Of a stretch of DNA of 64,000 nt, positions 13,301 through 23,944 are shown in pieces. The number at the start of each line of letters is the position of its first letter. Position 1 is the first letter of the stretch. Location of the stretch: NCBI GenBank assembly GCA_918807975.1, contig OU964932.1, positions 12,493,501 to 12,557,500 of the forward strand. Reading direction: 5' to 3'. The stretch is from Aplidium turbinatum (taxonomy: Eukaryota > Chordata > Ascidiacea > Aplousobranchia > Polyclinidae). A program made the translations under genes and the position numbers. The notes beneath the pieces are model-generated. The model searched no databases, had not been told where the DNA came from, and worked only from the letters and a program-made list of their open reading frames with translations.

Positions 13301-15066
13301 ATATTTTTCTGGGTTTTGACCAGTTTTGACCGGTTTAAACCTAGTTTTCACCGGTTAAAACCAGGTTTAAACCGCTTAGTGGTCAAAACCAGTTTTGACC
13401 ACTTAGATATCAACCCTGAATAACGTATCCACACGACAACCAGCATTTGAGGGTCTTCCATTTTCCTAGATTGGAATTTTTTTTCAACTACGTGGTTTCA
13501 GCAAATAAATTACAACTATAAAATTGCTTTCTTCAGTTAAAATCGTTGTTATAGTTAAAAACGTTTGTGCAATATATGAAGCTTGATTCTTTACGACTTA
13601 CACTGGTTAGCCTTCCCTTTTGCTCCACCATGTTAAGTTTCTTGTTGGTGGTTGATTGATAACATTTACATTCTTTTTGATAATTTTAAAATTTGCTTGC
13701 GATGTTTAGTTGTTTTGCAGTGAAATGGTTCTGTGTTCTACCATGCTAGATAGGTAGTCATTTCCTGATCTAGCTCCCTGAAAAAGTCTAGCTCCTTATT
13801 GTAATTTCAACTTATATCAAAACGTGATACAACGTAATTTTGTCACACCAAGTATTGCGAAGAGCTTACAATGTACTGTACTTGGTGACTTTACTGAAGT
13901 ATGCCACAGATGAGAGACTTACCTGTAAAAATTTAGTGCACAGTTTGCTCAACTGGATCCTTTTACTCCATTTGATGCAAAATGCTGCATGGGACATCCA
14001 CAACTGCAAATCGGAGGGCCATCGAAATGTCATTTGTTTGAACAACCTAAACAATGTGTGTTTTTTATGTAGCGCTGTATCCATCGCAGATATCTGTTGG
14101 TCTAAATATTCGGTGTAGTCATATAAACGAGCGGTCAAGAACGCTATTTGAAAATACTTCAAGTTGAGGTAAAAAAATCCATCATTGTGAGACAGAATTG
14201 CACATCACACTTTTAAAGTTTTGTAATATAGCCATATGTTAATGTCATCAAAAATCTTTACAAGGAAGTATGCCAGTATGAATATTTGCATTATAAAAAA
14301 TCATGTTATTATATCAGCTAAATCTGCAATGTTTCTGATATTAAAGGTTTGATGCGTGCGACACCATAAAGAGATTTAGTGATGTATACTACTTGGCTGT
14401 GATTATCATCAAGGAATCAAATCAGTGTGGGTGATACTGCTATTGGCGTCAGCGTCTAAAGTACATCAGCTATGAGTAGTATACCTGTGAATTCTAGATA
14501 CAATTGAATATTCAATTTCATCTTTCTTGAAGAAGTACTGAATTTTTGTTCTTCGGCTGTGAATCAAAGACAATAGATCAATTTCATATTTAACGTAAGT
14601 TAAGAAATCCTGTTTTTGTTTCGTTCTTCGCACAAGCTTGTATTCAAAGTTTGAACGCTTTTTGATAATAGCTTTGATCTGTAAAATAAAAAGAAGTAGA
14701 TCAAAAACTAGGAAACTTGACAAAATGTCATTATGTAATATATTTCATGAAAATATGAGAATGCGATTAACAGGTTTCATCTATACTGTAGTGTAGGCTT
14801 GATTCAGTCTCATTGGCCATTTTGGCAAACGAAGGGCGAACAATCGAACACCATACTGTAGTAACAATGCAGTGGTTTCTTCTACACCTTGAAAACTAAA
14901 CTATATGAAATAACAATTATAACATGCTATGCAAAAAATTGATTTTTGGACTTGCCACATGCATATTTGCAAAACCTACCTCTTTAGGTGAAAATATTTT
15001 AACTCTTTGGAGCTGCTCCAGCTCAGGGAGCATCTCCTCGGTGTGTTTATGAACCAACTCAGCCAT
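7330..15066 (-). CDS. UTP6: U3 snoRNA-associated protein 6 (UTP6), complete, seven exons
   Basis: UTP6 belongs to the UtpB part of the small-subunit processome, which processes pre-18S rRNA in the nucleolus. Exons (minus strand, 5' to 3'): 14980-15066, 14485-14678, 13923-14046, 10134-10354, 9625-9917, 8696-9369, 7330-7650. All introns are GT-AG and the phase is consistent, giving 637 residues (human about 597). The N terminus MAELVHKHTEEMLPELEQLQ and the exon 2 stretches AIIKKRSNFEYKLVRRTKQK and RRTKIQYFFKKDEIE follow the human protein closely. HAT (half-TPR) repeats follow, for example MWILAAKWELE near residue 143 and SPDLWLKYIQYCQE in the last exon, which also has GKIYWRAKKSL. The start is the first Met that aligns with the human start. 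Intron 3 is about 3.6 kb, mostly nested transposons; intron 6 carries a 161-bp insertion. Confidence 0.95.
8334..8494. mobile_element. Small insertion with 9-bp duplication in UTP6 intron 6
   Basis: A 161-bp segment flanked by a perfect direct repeat CCTACATCA (8325-8333, 8495-8503). Its interior has imperfect inverted phrases (GATTCGGTGAGTTTCG against the reverse of CTCACCGAAACGAGC). A 9-bp duplication is compatible with a Mutator-like MITE, but the terminal repeats are weak. Confidence 0.5.
10538..10843 (+). repeat. tRNA-derived SINE, family A (head-truncated)
   Basis: Begins within the tRNA-like head (TTGGTTAGCGCG), retains the B box GGTTCGACTC, a body nearly identical to 5240-5470, and ends in a CAATCAATCAAT tail. 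It lies inside the hAT element at 10408-13418. Confidence 0.85.
10974..12983. mobile_element. MITE with CCGTATTTTACGG ends, interrupted
   Basis: Left end CCGTATTTTACGGACCATAA and right end TTATGGTCCGTAAAATACGG are perfect 20-bp inverted repeats. Near both ends the ATAAGGCGCAC phrase recurs. TA lies next to both ends (10972-10973, 12984-12985), hinting at a TA target, but the duplication is too short to be sure. The element is split by the insertion at 11269-12844. Confidence 0.8.
11269..12844 (-). mobile_element. ZNF862-like hAT relic, copy 1
   Basis: Inverted ends CAGGTCTCGAAATTC and GAATTTCGAGGCCTG, each followed by GGCGGACA repeats, with a 6-bp direct repeat GTATCG at 11263-11268 and 12845-12850. 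On the minus strand, 11992-12306 encodes RLFEIAYFIAKEELAF and GLEKRHGIYLGITYLND, which resemble the ZNF862/C17orf113 group of hAT-derived proteins; 11692-11967 and 11368-11470 carry further fragments. The transposase is broken and incomplete. A near-identical copy in opposite orientation lies at 20767-22553, so both are fairly young. Confidence 0.8.
13600..13790 (+). repeat. Interspersed repeat R, partial copy
   Basis: Matches about 3370-3540 along its length (TGGTTCTGTGTTCTACCATG, then AGATAGGTAGTCA) and ends near CCCTGAAAAAGTC. It lies in UTP6 intron 3 next to the transposon nest. Family unknown. Confidence 0.5.
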
Positions 15067-15662
15067 TATGTTGCAGACAGGCTAGACACTTAGATATTAC
15101 TAAGCTAAAAAAGTGACATCAATATAAAAAGCAATGGAACACAACATAGAATGACTTTGACACTAGAGATGTACCGATACCAATATTTTGGCCGATACCG
15201 ATCCCGATACCGATATCACTTTTTTAGGCCGATACCGATACTGATACCGATATTTTGGCCGATACTTTGGTGTTACAAAAAGAAGCAATTTTGGTATTTG
15301 CAAGGAATTATATCAAATGCTAAGTTTTACCTTACTTGCATAAAACTATTAAAAAAAGCTTTCAATTGGCATAATTCATTAAAGATTTAAGAATCCAATC
15401 TCAACCGCATTGTTGTGTCATAATAGTAGGTTTTAGTAATGAAAGGCCACCATAATTGAGGATTGGGGTATAAGGGAAGAAACATTACATCATAATTGGG
15501 GTTTCTGAAAAAAAAGTGTTTGCGCAAACTCTCCAAATAGGCTAATCATAATTGATAATAAGATGTAAAATGTAAACCAAGTGATTTGTGTAGTCGTACA
15601 AAAACTATTCGACAAGTAATGTGCAACTTAAGGGCTCTTGTCGTTTGGTTGAAAAACTTTTG

Positions 15663-16701
15663 CCAGGCCAAGACTACCCAGGTAGCAAAAACACACAATT
15701 CTGCATCGCTCTCACCCCGCCAAACACTCAAAAAACCCGTGCAACTCGGCTGCCCCTAGCAAGCCGGCTCCACCAGTCGGCGATTCAACTTCCACCCTTA
15801 GCCGCAACAAACTCACCAAGCCCAAACAATGTCGTGGCAGAATAAGTAGGCCCAAAAAGAAAACAATGGGACCACAAATCTTTTAGGCGGAGCAAGTCTT
15901 TTAGGCGCAGACAGTTAGGCGCCGGTCAAATAGGTGCGCACACTGTGGCATCTAGATATTTAGGTGCGGAGCACTGTGGCGCCCGTTCATTTAGGTGCTA
16001 TTCCTAGTAAAGTCTGCAGATTGTATCAGCTTGGCAGGTAAGGCAATGCTTTTCACACAAAATGTTACCACAGAGTGAGCGCCTATCTGCCCGGCGCCTA
16101 ACTGTCTGCACCTAAAAGACGTGGACCCAAGATAACAACCTCATTGCGAAGAAAGGAGCGTCCCCCCGGCCACCAGCACAAGGCTGAGCAGTGAGCACTC
16201 ACCAGCACAGCGAGCTGCCGCGACCCGCCAACCACAACGGTGCAGCTTCCACACTAGCCATTTCAATTCTTGTCGATGTCAATTATTGCTACAAAACGGC
16301 TGCCGAGAAACATATAGTTGATTGGATGGTCTAAATGGCTAGCATGGAAGCTACACCGTTATGGCCAGCGAATCGCAACAGCCCGTCGCACCAGTGAGCG
16401 CCCAGCCCTGTGCCGACAGCGGGGAAGGACACTCCCCCCCACAATGAGGCCGCCATCCCAGGCGCAACAAGACCACTTATTGATTAGATCAGTGAAGATT
16501 CGCAGTCCCACCGACCCCACCCACTCCGCCACGACATTGTTCAAGCCTGGTGAGTCCACCACAACGAAAGGCGGAAACCAAACCATAAACTGACAGAACC
16601 AGCCCACCAAAACAACCAAGCCACACTGGTCCTTCAAATGTCCAGCAACGCAAAAACGATGCAAAACTACACATCCCGCCACCTGGGTAGTCTTGGCCTG
16701 G
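15663..16701. mobile_element. Inverted-repeat element nested in the CCGATA hAT
   Basis: Perfect 21-bp inverted ends beginning CCAGGCCAAGACTACCC and ending in its reverse complement. The interior is GC-richer than its surroundings and has no recognisable protein. No clean target duplication could be defined (short T-runs on both sides). Confidence 0.65.
15896..16120. repeat. TTTTAGGCGC-rich foldback hairpin
   Basis: Arms 15896-15939 and 16077-16120 are about 44 bp and roughly 90% complementary. Each is built from spaced AGGCGC/TAGGTGC words (TTTTAGGCGCAGACA, TTAGGCGCCGG). More TAGGTGC words lie between the arms. No coding content. Confidence 0.7.
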
Positions 16702-17122
16702 TTTTATCCTCTGCTGAAAGTAAAAAAGAAACACAAATGATAAATATTGGAGAAATCGAGTCTCCTTCACAACTTAAGAATCAAACAACGCAAAACTGCT
16801 GAAGCAAAACGTTTTGTTTGAATGAAAGAATCACTGTAAGCAAACAATGCTTGAAGTCATGGGAGTGTGAGGTATCAAAAATTTGAACAGGTTGTTATTT
16901 TTCTACTTCAATGTGACGTTAGTTACTACTTTAAAAAATCTATTATATATCTTTGCTTCTGCAGAAAATCCGCAGCAAACGCCTTTTTTTTACATGTTTA
17001 GTATCGGCCACAGTATCGGCCAAATTTTGCCGATACCGATGCCGATACCGATACTCAAAAAATGGCCGATATCACCGATACCGATGCCGATACCGATATA
17101 TCGGTACATCTCTATTTGACAC

Positions 17123-18259
17123 TAAATCTTTTTTTAATCAACAACTATCATACTGTTGTTGTTACATCATTATATGTATATAATTATGATTTCAAATCGC
17201 AGCAGTTTAAAGGTTGATATATTTTCATAAAGTTCTGCTGTAGAAGATGCAATCACCAGCATACACAACAAACATTATTGTGTCTATTTACACAAAAAGC
17301 TGCAGTTTCAAGGGTCAACGTTAGTACAAAATTTGTCGATAATAATGGGCAACTTCAGAAACAACAAGTATAAATCCAAAAATTCATATAAAAAAAATAA
17401 CTTTTTCCATCATGTTTAATGTTTATAAGCAAGCAAATAAATATCATTTCCAACATTGTGGCCACGTACCAATTTCAAATCAAATATATGTGAGAACAAC
17501 CACATACTATTAAATCGCAGAGTGAGTTGTTCAATGTTCATGTAATGATGCGAAATGTATGAAGCCCCAGCCAAAATAGAATTACATTGAATTTATGCTA
17601 TCATATATTCTATTATTCATCTTTGCTATTTTCTAAGTCTAGCTTGTCTATACACCAGCAATCCAGCATATCGTGATGTTTCAAAAACCATTTTTCATTT
17701 TTTCAGTCTAGGTTACCATACCATTAAAAAGTACTATATAATTTGAAGAGAACACACAACACATTCATAGATATGAACCAAAGCTGTTTACTCAACTAGA
17801 TAAAAAGATATTGAACAAAATCTATTATGTAAGAATAGAAGTGAAAGTTTTTCTAGCAAGGTAGGCTAATAGACATAAAAGTGTGTATCTGTAATATTCA
17901 TCTATAATATAGTATATACCTGAATTAAACAATCATAAGCAACTTTAGCTGTTGGTCATATTTTAGAAGCAGCTATACTTAACAATGAAGTTTCATTGAT
18001 GGATTTACAAGTTATTCAAGCAAACAAGACAGAAATAGCATACGTATATAAAACTTGATGAGTTGATTTGTGATACAAAACTTGAATGTAGAAAAAAAAA
18101 AATGTTAAAGCAGTACTTTTATTCTGACTCTCTTCAGGAGCTTGTCAGAATAAGTCAACCTTAATTTGGTGAGATATTTTAGTTGAAGTAACCAGAATAA
18201 AAGAAAGTAAATTTTGACTAATTGAAATTTTAGAAATTGGAATCGACCAAGACGTATAG
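17123..18259. other. AT-rich intergenic DNA, nothing identified
   Basis: No gene, tRNA or clear repeat was seen between the CCGATA hAT and the next element. Composition is strongly AT-rich with short A and T runs. Confidence 0.5.
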
Positions 18260-18738
18260 GGTAAAGTCAGGGATTCATAGTATAGGCATCGCCAACTCGG
18301 CTGGATATCTGACAAGCGGAGTGTAAAAGTGTTGCCAGATATTTAAAATTTTTTTAGAAATAATATTATTTTGGCATTTTTAAAGTAGTTGTCGCCCAAA
18401 ACTTGCCCGTAAATAACTATTTTAAAACTAATCTAAAACAATTTTATTATTCACTTATCAAACTATCATATTTTTTGCAAATTTAACCTATCTTTCAAAG
18501 TTTTATTTAAATTTTATACATAAATTCACATTCTTATTGCAAAGTAAAACAACTACAAACTACTTTCTCAATCTTGTGCAACTTTAAACTTCAGTTTAGT
18601 TTTAAATGGACAAGCTTTGGGCAACCAATACTCTTTAAAAATGCCAAAAAATTAGTTTTTCTAAAAATTTAAAAAATATCTGGCAACACTTTTACACTCC
18701 GCTTGTCAGATATCCAGCCGAGTTGGCAATCCCTATAC

Positions 18739-21700
18739 CAGAGGTCGGCAACCTGCGGCTACGGAGCCACATGCGGCTCTTTCAGCCCTCTGCTCTGGCT
18801 CCCGTGACTTTAAACACTGCGAGCTTGGGCAATACAAAAAAATTTTGTTGTAAATTAATAACTGCTCTAGGCTATAGTTTAAACTAGCTTTGTTGAAAAT
18901 TATGACTTACAAATCCGTTTAGTATGTTTTTTTTCACCAAGATTTAATGCTTTTATCTTGCTAAGGAAAAAACCATTTAGGACTGTTAGGAATAATGGCG
19001 GCTCCTCACGGCTTACAATGCATGTATTGTATGCGGACAGATTCTGATTTGCCCGCCCCGTCTGTGAAACGATAAAGAGCATATTGTTACGTGATTTACC
19101 GCACAATTAATGTTAGCATTATCTTATACCTGGCAGTGTCACAGTGCAGTTTGTAGTAGCCTGTAGTATTTTGTAAGCAGTTAAAAGTGTCAGATACTCT
19201 TTGTTAAATATGTAAATCGCCATTAGTTATTAATCAGTAACTTTGGCAAATTTGCCAAATTATTGCCAGTATACCAGCGTTATCTTTACTAGTAAGCCTA
19301 GTTTCCGTAGTCTAGAGCAGCATCTAACTGAAAATCTTTTATTTAGTAAAGAGTTTAGAAACGATATTACAACAAAACAGTATAGTCTTGTATCGATTAA
19401 TAATTAGCAATGGAAAAGTGTAAGAAGAGAAAAGTTGCAAACGAAAAAAGAATGTTCAACCCCTCATGGACAGATTCATTTGCTTTCATTGCTAGCGAAA
19501 CTTGCTTGCCGGTATGTTTGTTATGTGATGAGAAATTAGCAAACAACAAAAAATCAAACGTTGAAAGACATTTTCTGAATAAGCACAATGTCTTTGCAGA
19601 AAAATATCCTGCTGGAGATCAGCAAAAAAAAAGCAGTTTTAGAACTTCGGCGGAGATCCGATCAAAGCAAAACTTGTTTCAGTAAGTGGATGAACTCATC
19701 CAGATCAAGGACTTCTGCTAGTTTTACAGCGGCTCAAGAGATAGCCTGTCATGGAAAGCCATTTACAGATGGAGAATATTTGAAAGAGACATTCATCAAG
19801 ATATCAGAAAATCTATTCTCAGACTTTAAAGACAAGAATAAAATCATTCAGAAAATCAAAGACATGCCCCTCTCAGCAAAAACTGTCAAAGACAGAACTA
19901 TAAGAATGGCAGCCAACATCAGTTCTCAACAAATTTCGGATATCAATTCAGCCCCAGGATACTCTATTGCCTGTGATGGTTCAAAAGATGTCAGTAATGT
20001 TGAGCAAATATCGCTGTTTTGCAGATACGTAAATTCTACTAGATTTTAAAGGAAGAATTGATTGAAATAATACCACTAAAAGGCCAGACGCGAGAAGAAG
20101 ACATCTGTGGGGCAGTTTTAGACTGTCTCAAACAAAAGAAATAAACACAACTCACTTGGTTTTGGTCGCTACTGATAGAGCACCAAATATGATAGGAACG
20201 CAGAAGGGGTTTGTGAGTTTACTTCAGAAGTCACTGGATAGAAAGCTGTTGACGTTTCACTGTATGTTACATCAGGAGGCATTGTGCGCTCCAACATTTC
20301 CCCGGGAGTGCAATGAAATGATGAATCTCGTCATTCGAGTATTAAACAAAATAATTGCACAAGGATTAAACCACCGACAGTTTCGTTCATTATTAGATGA
20401 ACTTGATAGCACATATCCAGATCTGCGGCTACACAACAATGTCCGATGGCTGTCCCGAGGGGAGGTATATACTGAAAAGATTTGCTGTGAGTTTGGAACA
20501 CGTAAAAACGTTTTTAAAAATCAAAGGGCTCTCTTTTCCTGAATTGGATCAGCCAGATTGGGTAGAAAAGTTGCATTTCATGGTGGATATGACATCGCAC
20601 CTCAACACGTTGAACAAAAGCTTGCAAGGAAAAGGTAGCACAACCCTGCAGATGCTGGAGGAGGTTTTGGCTTTTGAGCACAAGATGACAGTGTTTGCCA
20701 GAGATTTACAAAGAGGTACACTACTTCACTTTCCCTTTCTAAAAGAGTTCAAAGAAGCACACAAGCCAGGCCTCGAAATTCACGGCGGACACGGCGGACA
20801 TGTCCGCCGTCACAGCATGTGATGTCCGCGGGAAGTACCCTCTAGATCGGTCATATTTGTCCGCCGAGAAATATCGCAGAAACTAGCGATACAAATCGTC
20901 ATTACATAGCACGAACAACTGTTGCAAGAATATAATTTGCGCTGGGAATGCGAAATTATCGCATTCCAAGCGCGCATCTAGAAAAAGTTAATACTGTATC
21001 TTTTAGCTTCCATTCAAGCAGAAAAACTTTCGAATTTTACGTTGCTTCAACAATTGATGACATTGAATCAGCGTAACAAAGGTGAATTCTTCGCTAAGAA
21101 TCGATGGGAGTACCGGTACTTCTACACTAATCACGCGCAACTTAGTTCAAGTCTTATGTCACAATGTCTGGCTTTGATCTCCGAGTAATATTGATAAGGC
21201 AAGGTTGGTTACAAAGTTAGATTATAAGAGTAGGCTACTACAGCAAGATGCAGCAAAACTTAAGTTTTGGTATTACAGTTAGAAAGAAAAGGCCCAGGGA
21301 AAATTCTGAAAGTGAGAATGAGGGCGATAAACCTACTACTAGGAAATTTAGTGGTGATAAACGCATATATTAAAGGAACAACGAATGTAAGGATTAACTT
21401 TGTCAAAGATCACAACACATCGTTTACCCCAAGCCATCAATTTCCGCTCATCAAGGCCATCAACAATATGAGTGACAACGAAAAAAATCAAAAGAGGTTG
21501 TTTGAAATCGCATATTTCATCGCTAAAGAAGAGCTCGCATTTACGTTTTTCCCTCAACTAGCCGGTCTGGAGAAAAGACACGGAATAGATCTCGGTATCA
21601 CGTATCTTAACGACAAGCACTGATCTCGTGGAGATTGGCGCACGTCTTTGAAGATCGATGCTATTGAAGCTCTCATCATGCGCATATGTTTGGATGGCCT

Positions 21701-23398
21701 TGATTGCGCTGATTATAACTGCGAGCCTGCCGTGGTCTCGTGGAATACTGATACTATTTTGAAAAGGCGACCGCATCATGGAGAGGGGAAAAATAATTGT
21801 GCTTTTTCTAATGTTTTGTTTATTCTTTTCGTCACTTTCGCTCACATGACACGTAAAAATAAACCTAAAGAAAAAAGCCTATAGTGAAACTTTGCACATC
21901 AGAAAATAGTAGCATTACGCGTTAGAGTTTTCCGACTCGTGCCCAGAGCATTGTGACGCAAGAAACCACACGACCTTGTTCGGCGGAAGTTAATCAGTTA
22001 TGCGGCGTATCAAGCAGCTACACGGCGCTTTGACTCTTCAAGCGCAGGTCGTTGGTCTGATGAAAGCCTTTCAGAGTGACTTCGCTGAAATTTTAAAAAG
22101 CCTTCTCAACCGTAGCCATAGTTCTCAAAAATAGAAAGTTTTCGGACTCGTACCCAGAGCATTGTGACGTAAGAAGCCACACGACCTCATTCGGTGGAAG
22201 TTAATCAGTTATGCGGCGTATTATTTTGTTATTATTTATTTGCATCAGACACAAAAAGTCCATAGAATTCAAATTTTTAACAATCATCATCATCATATTT
22301 AGTAGCTACACGGCGTCAAGTGCACGTTGTTGGTCTGATGAAAGCCTTTCAGAGTAACTTCGCTGAAATTTTAAAAAGCCTAAACCGTAGCTATGGTTCT
22401 CAAATGGCGAAGATTTATCAAGATAAAGGGATTAAGTATGACGATCGACGTTAAAACTGGTGTGTCCGCCGTAAGACTTAATTTGTCCGCCGAGATAGCT
22501 GCTCAGACCGGACACGTTTGTCCGCCGTCAACAAAAACGAATTTCGAGGCCTGCAAGCTATCATCGATATGCAAACTGTGTTTCAACAACGATTCTGTGA
22601 TTTTAGGAAGGAAAAAGACACGTTATCCTTCCCTATTACCCCTCTGGAAATCGATCCATTACTGCTGAATATGACTGCATTCACAGCTGTAAGTCAATCT
22701 AGTCTTGAACTTGAACTGGCCGACAAGGATGTGTGGGTATCTAAGTTCCGAAGCTTGAGAGCTGACCTTGAAGATCTTGCTCGCCAGAAGGCCACGCTTC
22801 GTCACAACCACAAATGGAGTGACCTTGAAAAGCTTCAAAAACCAGACAAGCTCGTGTTCGATACGTGGAATGCCATACCTGACTCTTACATGAACATGAA
22901 AAAATATGCATTTGGAGTTCTGTCGATATTTGGATCAACATATTTATGCGAACAAAGTTTTTCGGTCATGAATTACTAAAAAAATGAACAACGCTCACGC
23001 ATAACAGATGAGAGCTTGCAGTCCCAGATGAAACTCAAAGTGTCATCTTATCAAGCTAATGTAGATGTGCTGTGCAGTGAAATTCAGGAGCAAATATCGC
23101 ATTAGCTGGATGAAATAAATGATTATTTGAAAATGTATGTTTTTACCTAACCTACTGTGCCCGTAGGTAGCCTACTAAAAAGTGTTGTGTTTAATAGTCA
23201 GGCTTTGTTTGATGAAATTCTAGAATATTCGCATGTACAAAGCAAAAATTGAAAGAAATTCTACATGAAGTGTAGGCTATAATTACCTTTGGTTTTAGTG
23301 GCCAACTCGACAGTTACATGTTATGGCTCTGAATATGTCTTAATTTGAAGAAACTTGGGAACATTGGCTCTTTTAATGCTAAAGGTTGCCGACCTCTG
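18739..23398 (+). mobile_element. hAT transposon with GTF2IRD2/Charlie-like transposase
   Basis: Ends CAGAGGTCGGCAACCT and AGGTTGCCGACCTCTG, with an 8-bp duplication CCCTATAC (18731-18738, 23399-23406). The plus strand encodes a transposase like that which gave rise to GTF2IRD2: 19410-19685 has a BED-like C2H2 finger (CLPVCLLCDE, then ERHFLNKH); 19588-20049 includes SIACDGSKDVSNVEQISLF; 20156-20772 has TFHCMLHQEALC and NNVRWLSRGEV; 22554-23104 ends with the dimerisation region (STYLCEQSFSVMNY). The gene is broken by several frameshifts or stops and by the insertion at 20767-22553. It is a defective relic. Confidence 0.92.
20767..22553 (+). mobile_element. ZNF862-like hAT relic, copy 2, inside the GTF2IRD2-like hAT
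   Basis: Ends CAGGCCTCGAAATTC and GAATTTCGAGGCCTG, with CAAGC repeated at 20762-20766 and 22554-22558. The frame 21267-21623 encodes RLFEIAYFIAKEELAF and GLEKRHGIDLGITYLND, nearly identical to copy 1 at 11269-12844. This copy is about 200 bp longer because of an internal duplication: the GCCCAGAGCATTGTGACG to GCTGAAATTTTAAAAAGCC segment occurs at about 21942-22103 and again at about 22152-22380. It interrupts the host transposase coding region. Confidence 0.88.
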
Positions 23399-23426
23399 CC
23401 CTATACTATGAATCCCTGGGTAAAGT

Positions 23427-23944
23427 ACATGAACAGTAAAGCAAAGGTAAAGTAGTTTCACCCTATATCTTTGGTTGATGCCAATCAGCCTATGTATGAT
23501 GTCAAGGTATTTTTGACCAGGGCGGAAACTTGTATACTAACTCCAAAAGTTGGAAAGTATGAAAATTATTAAGCATGTAAAATCAGAGTAAAAAGAAATT
23601 TAGAAGATGTGCAGCACCTCTGCATTCCCAAGTGTACCCATACTACAAAAGTGACATTAGAAATAAATGACAACCAATCATAAAACTATTTAATTATTTG
23701 AAAGAACTCATATTTATATAAAACAGCTTGTTGATCAATAGTTTTAACATTTGAACAATGTTTTCTAAACACACGCAAAAGGAGTTACTTCTGATGATTA
23801 TTTTCAAAAATGCTCTTATCAACCGAAAAATGTAAAGACAGGTATTTTTATACAACTTTATGATAGCTCTGATGACTTATCTCAGCTTAAGACTACAGTA
23901 TATAAAATACATCACAACAACTAAATATAATTGAAATCAAATGA
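23427..23944. other. Probable GINS3 3' flank
   Basis: AT-rich, no other gene seen. It lies downstream of the minus-strand GINS3 stop codon and probably contains its 3' untranslated region; no strong polyadenylation signal was picked out by eye. Confidence 0.4.

Larger units (their letters stand above)
10408..13418. mobile_element. Non-autonomous hAT element hosting nested insertions (UTP6 intron 3)
   Basis: Ends CAGGGTTGATCGG and ATATCAACCCTG are flanked by a perfect 8-bp duplication AATAACGT (10400-10407, 13419-13426). Both ends are built of GGTTTAAACC and TGGTCAAAAC motifs in opposite orientation. It contains SINE A (10538-10843) and the CCGTATTTTACGG MITE (10974-12983), which holds a third element (11269-12844). 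It is a spliced-out passenger in UTP6. Confidence 0.9.
15164..17114. mobile_element. Non-autonomous hAT with CCGATA-rich ends, interrupted
   Basis: Ends TAGAGATGTACCGATA and TATCGGTACATCTCTA with a perfect 8-bp duplication TTTGACAC (15156-15163, 17115-17122). Subterminal regions are arrays of CCGATA hexamers in inverted orientation. The interior from 15663 to 16701 is a second inverted-repeat element, which in turn contains a hairpin at 15896-16120. It lies just upstream of the UTP6 start codon (98 bp), so it may affect that promoter. Confidence 0.9.
18268..23418. mobile_element. hAT-type foldback MITE split by a full-length hAT
   Basis: Left end CAGGGATTCATAGTATAGG and right end CCTATACTATGAATCCCTG, with a perfect 8-bp duplication GGTAAAGT (18260-18267, 23419-23426). 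Long inverted arms (about 18284-18362 and 18660-18737) contain CAACTCGGCTGGATATCTGA. The hAT at 18739-23398 inserted about 20 bp from the right end. Without it the MITE is only about 480 bp. Confidence 0.92.

Noticed and set aside
13866-14162. Extended UTP6 exon 3 upstream to 14162
   Set aside because: Homology and phase place the acceptor at 14047-14048; upstream codons have no counterpart in UTP6.
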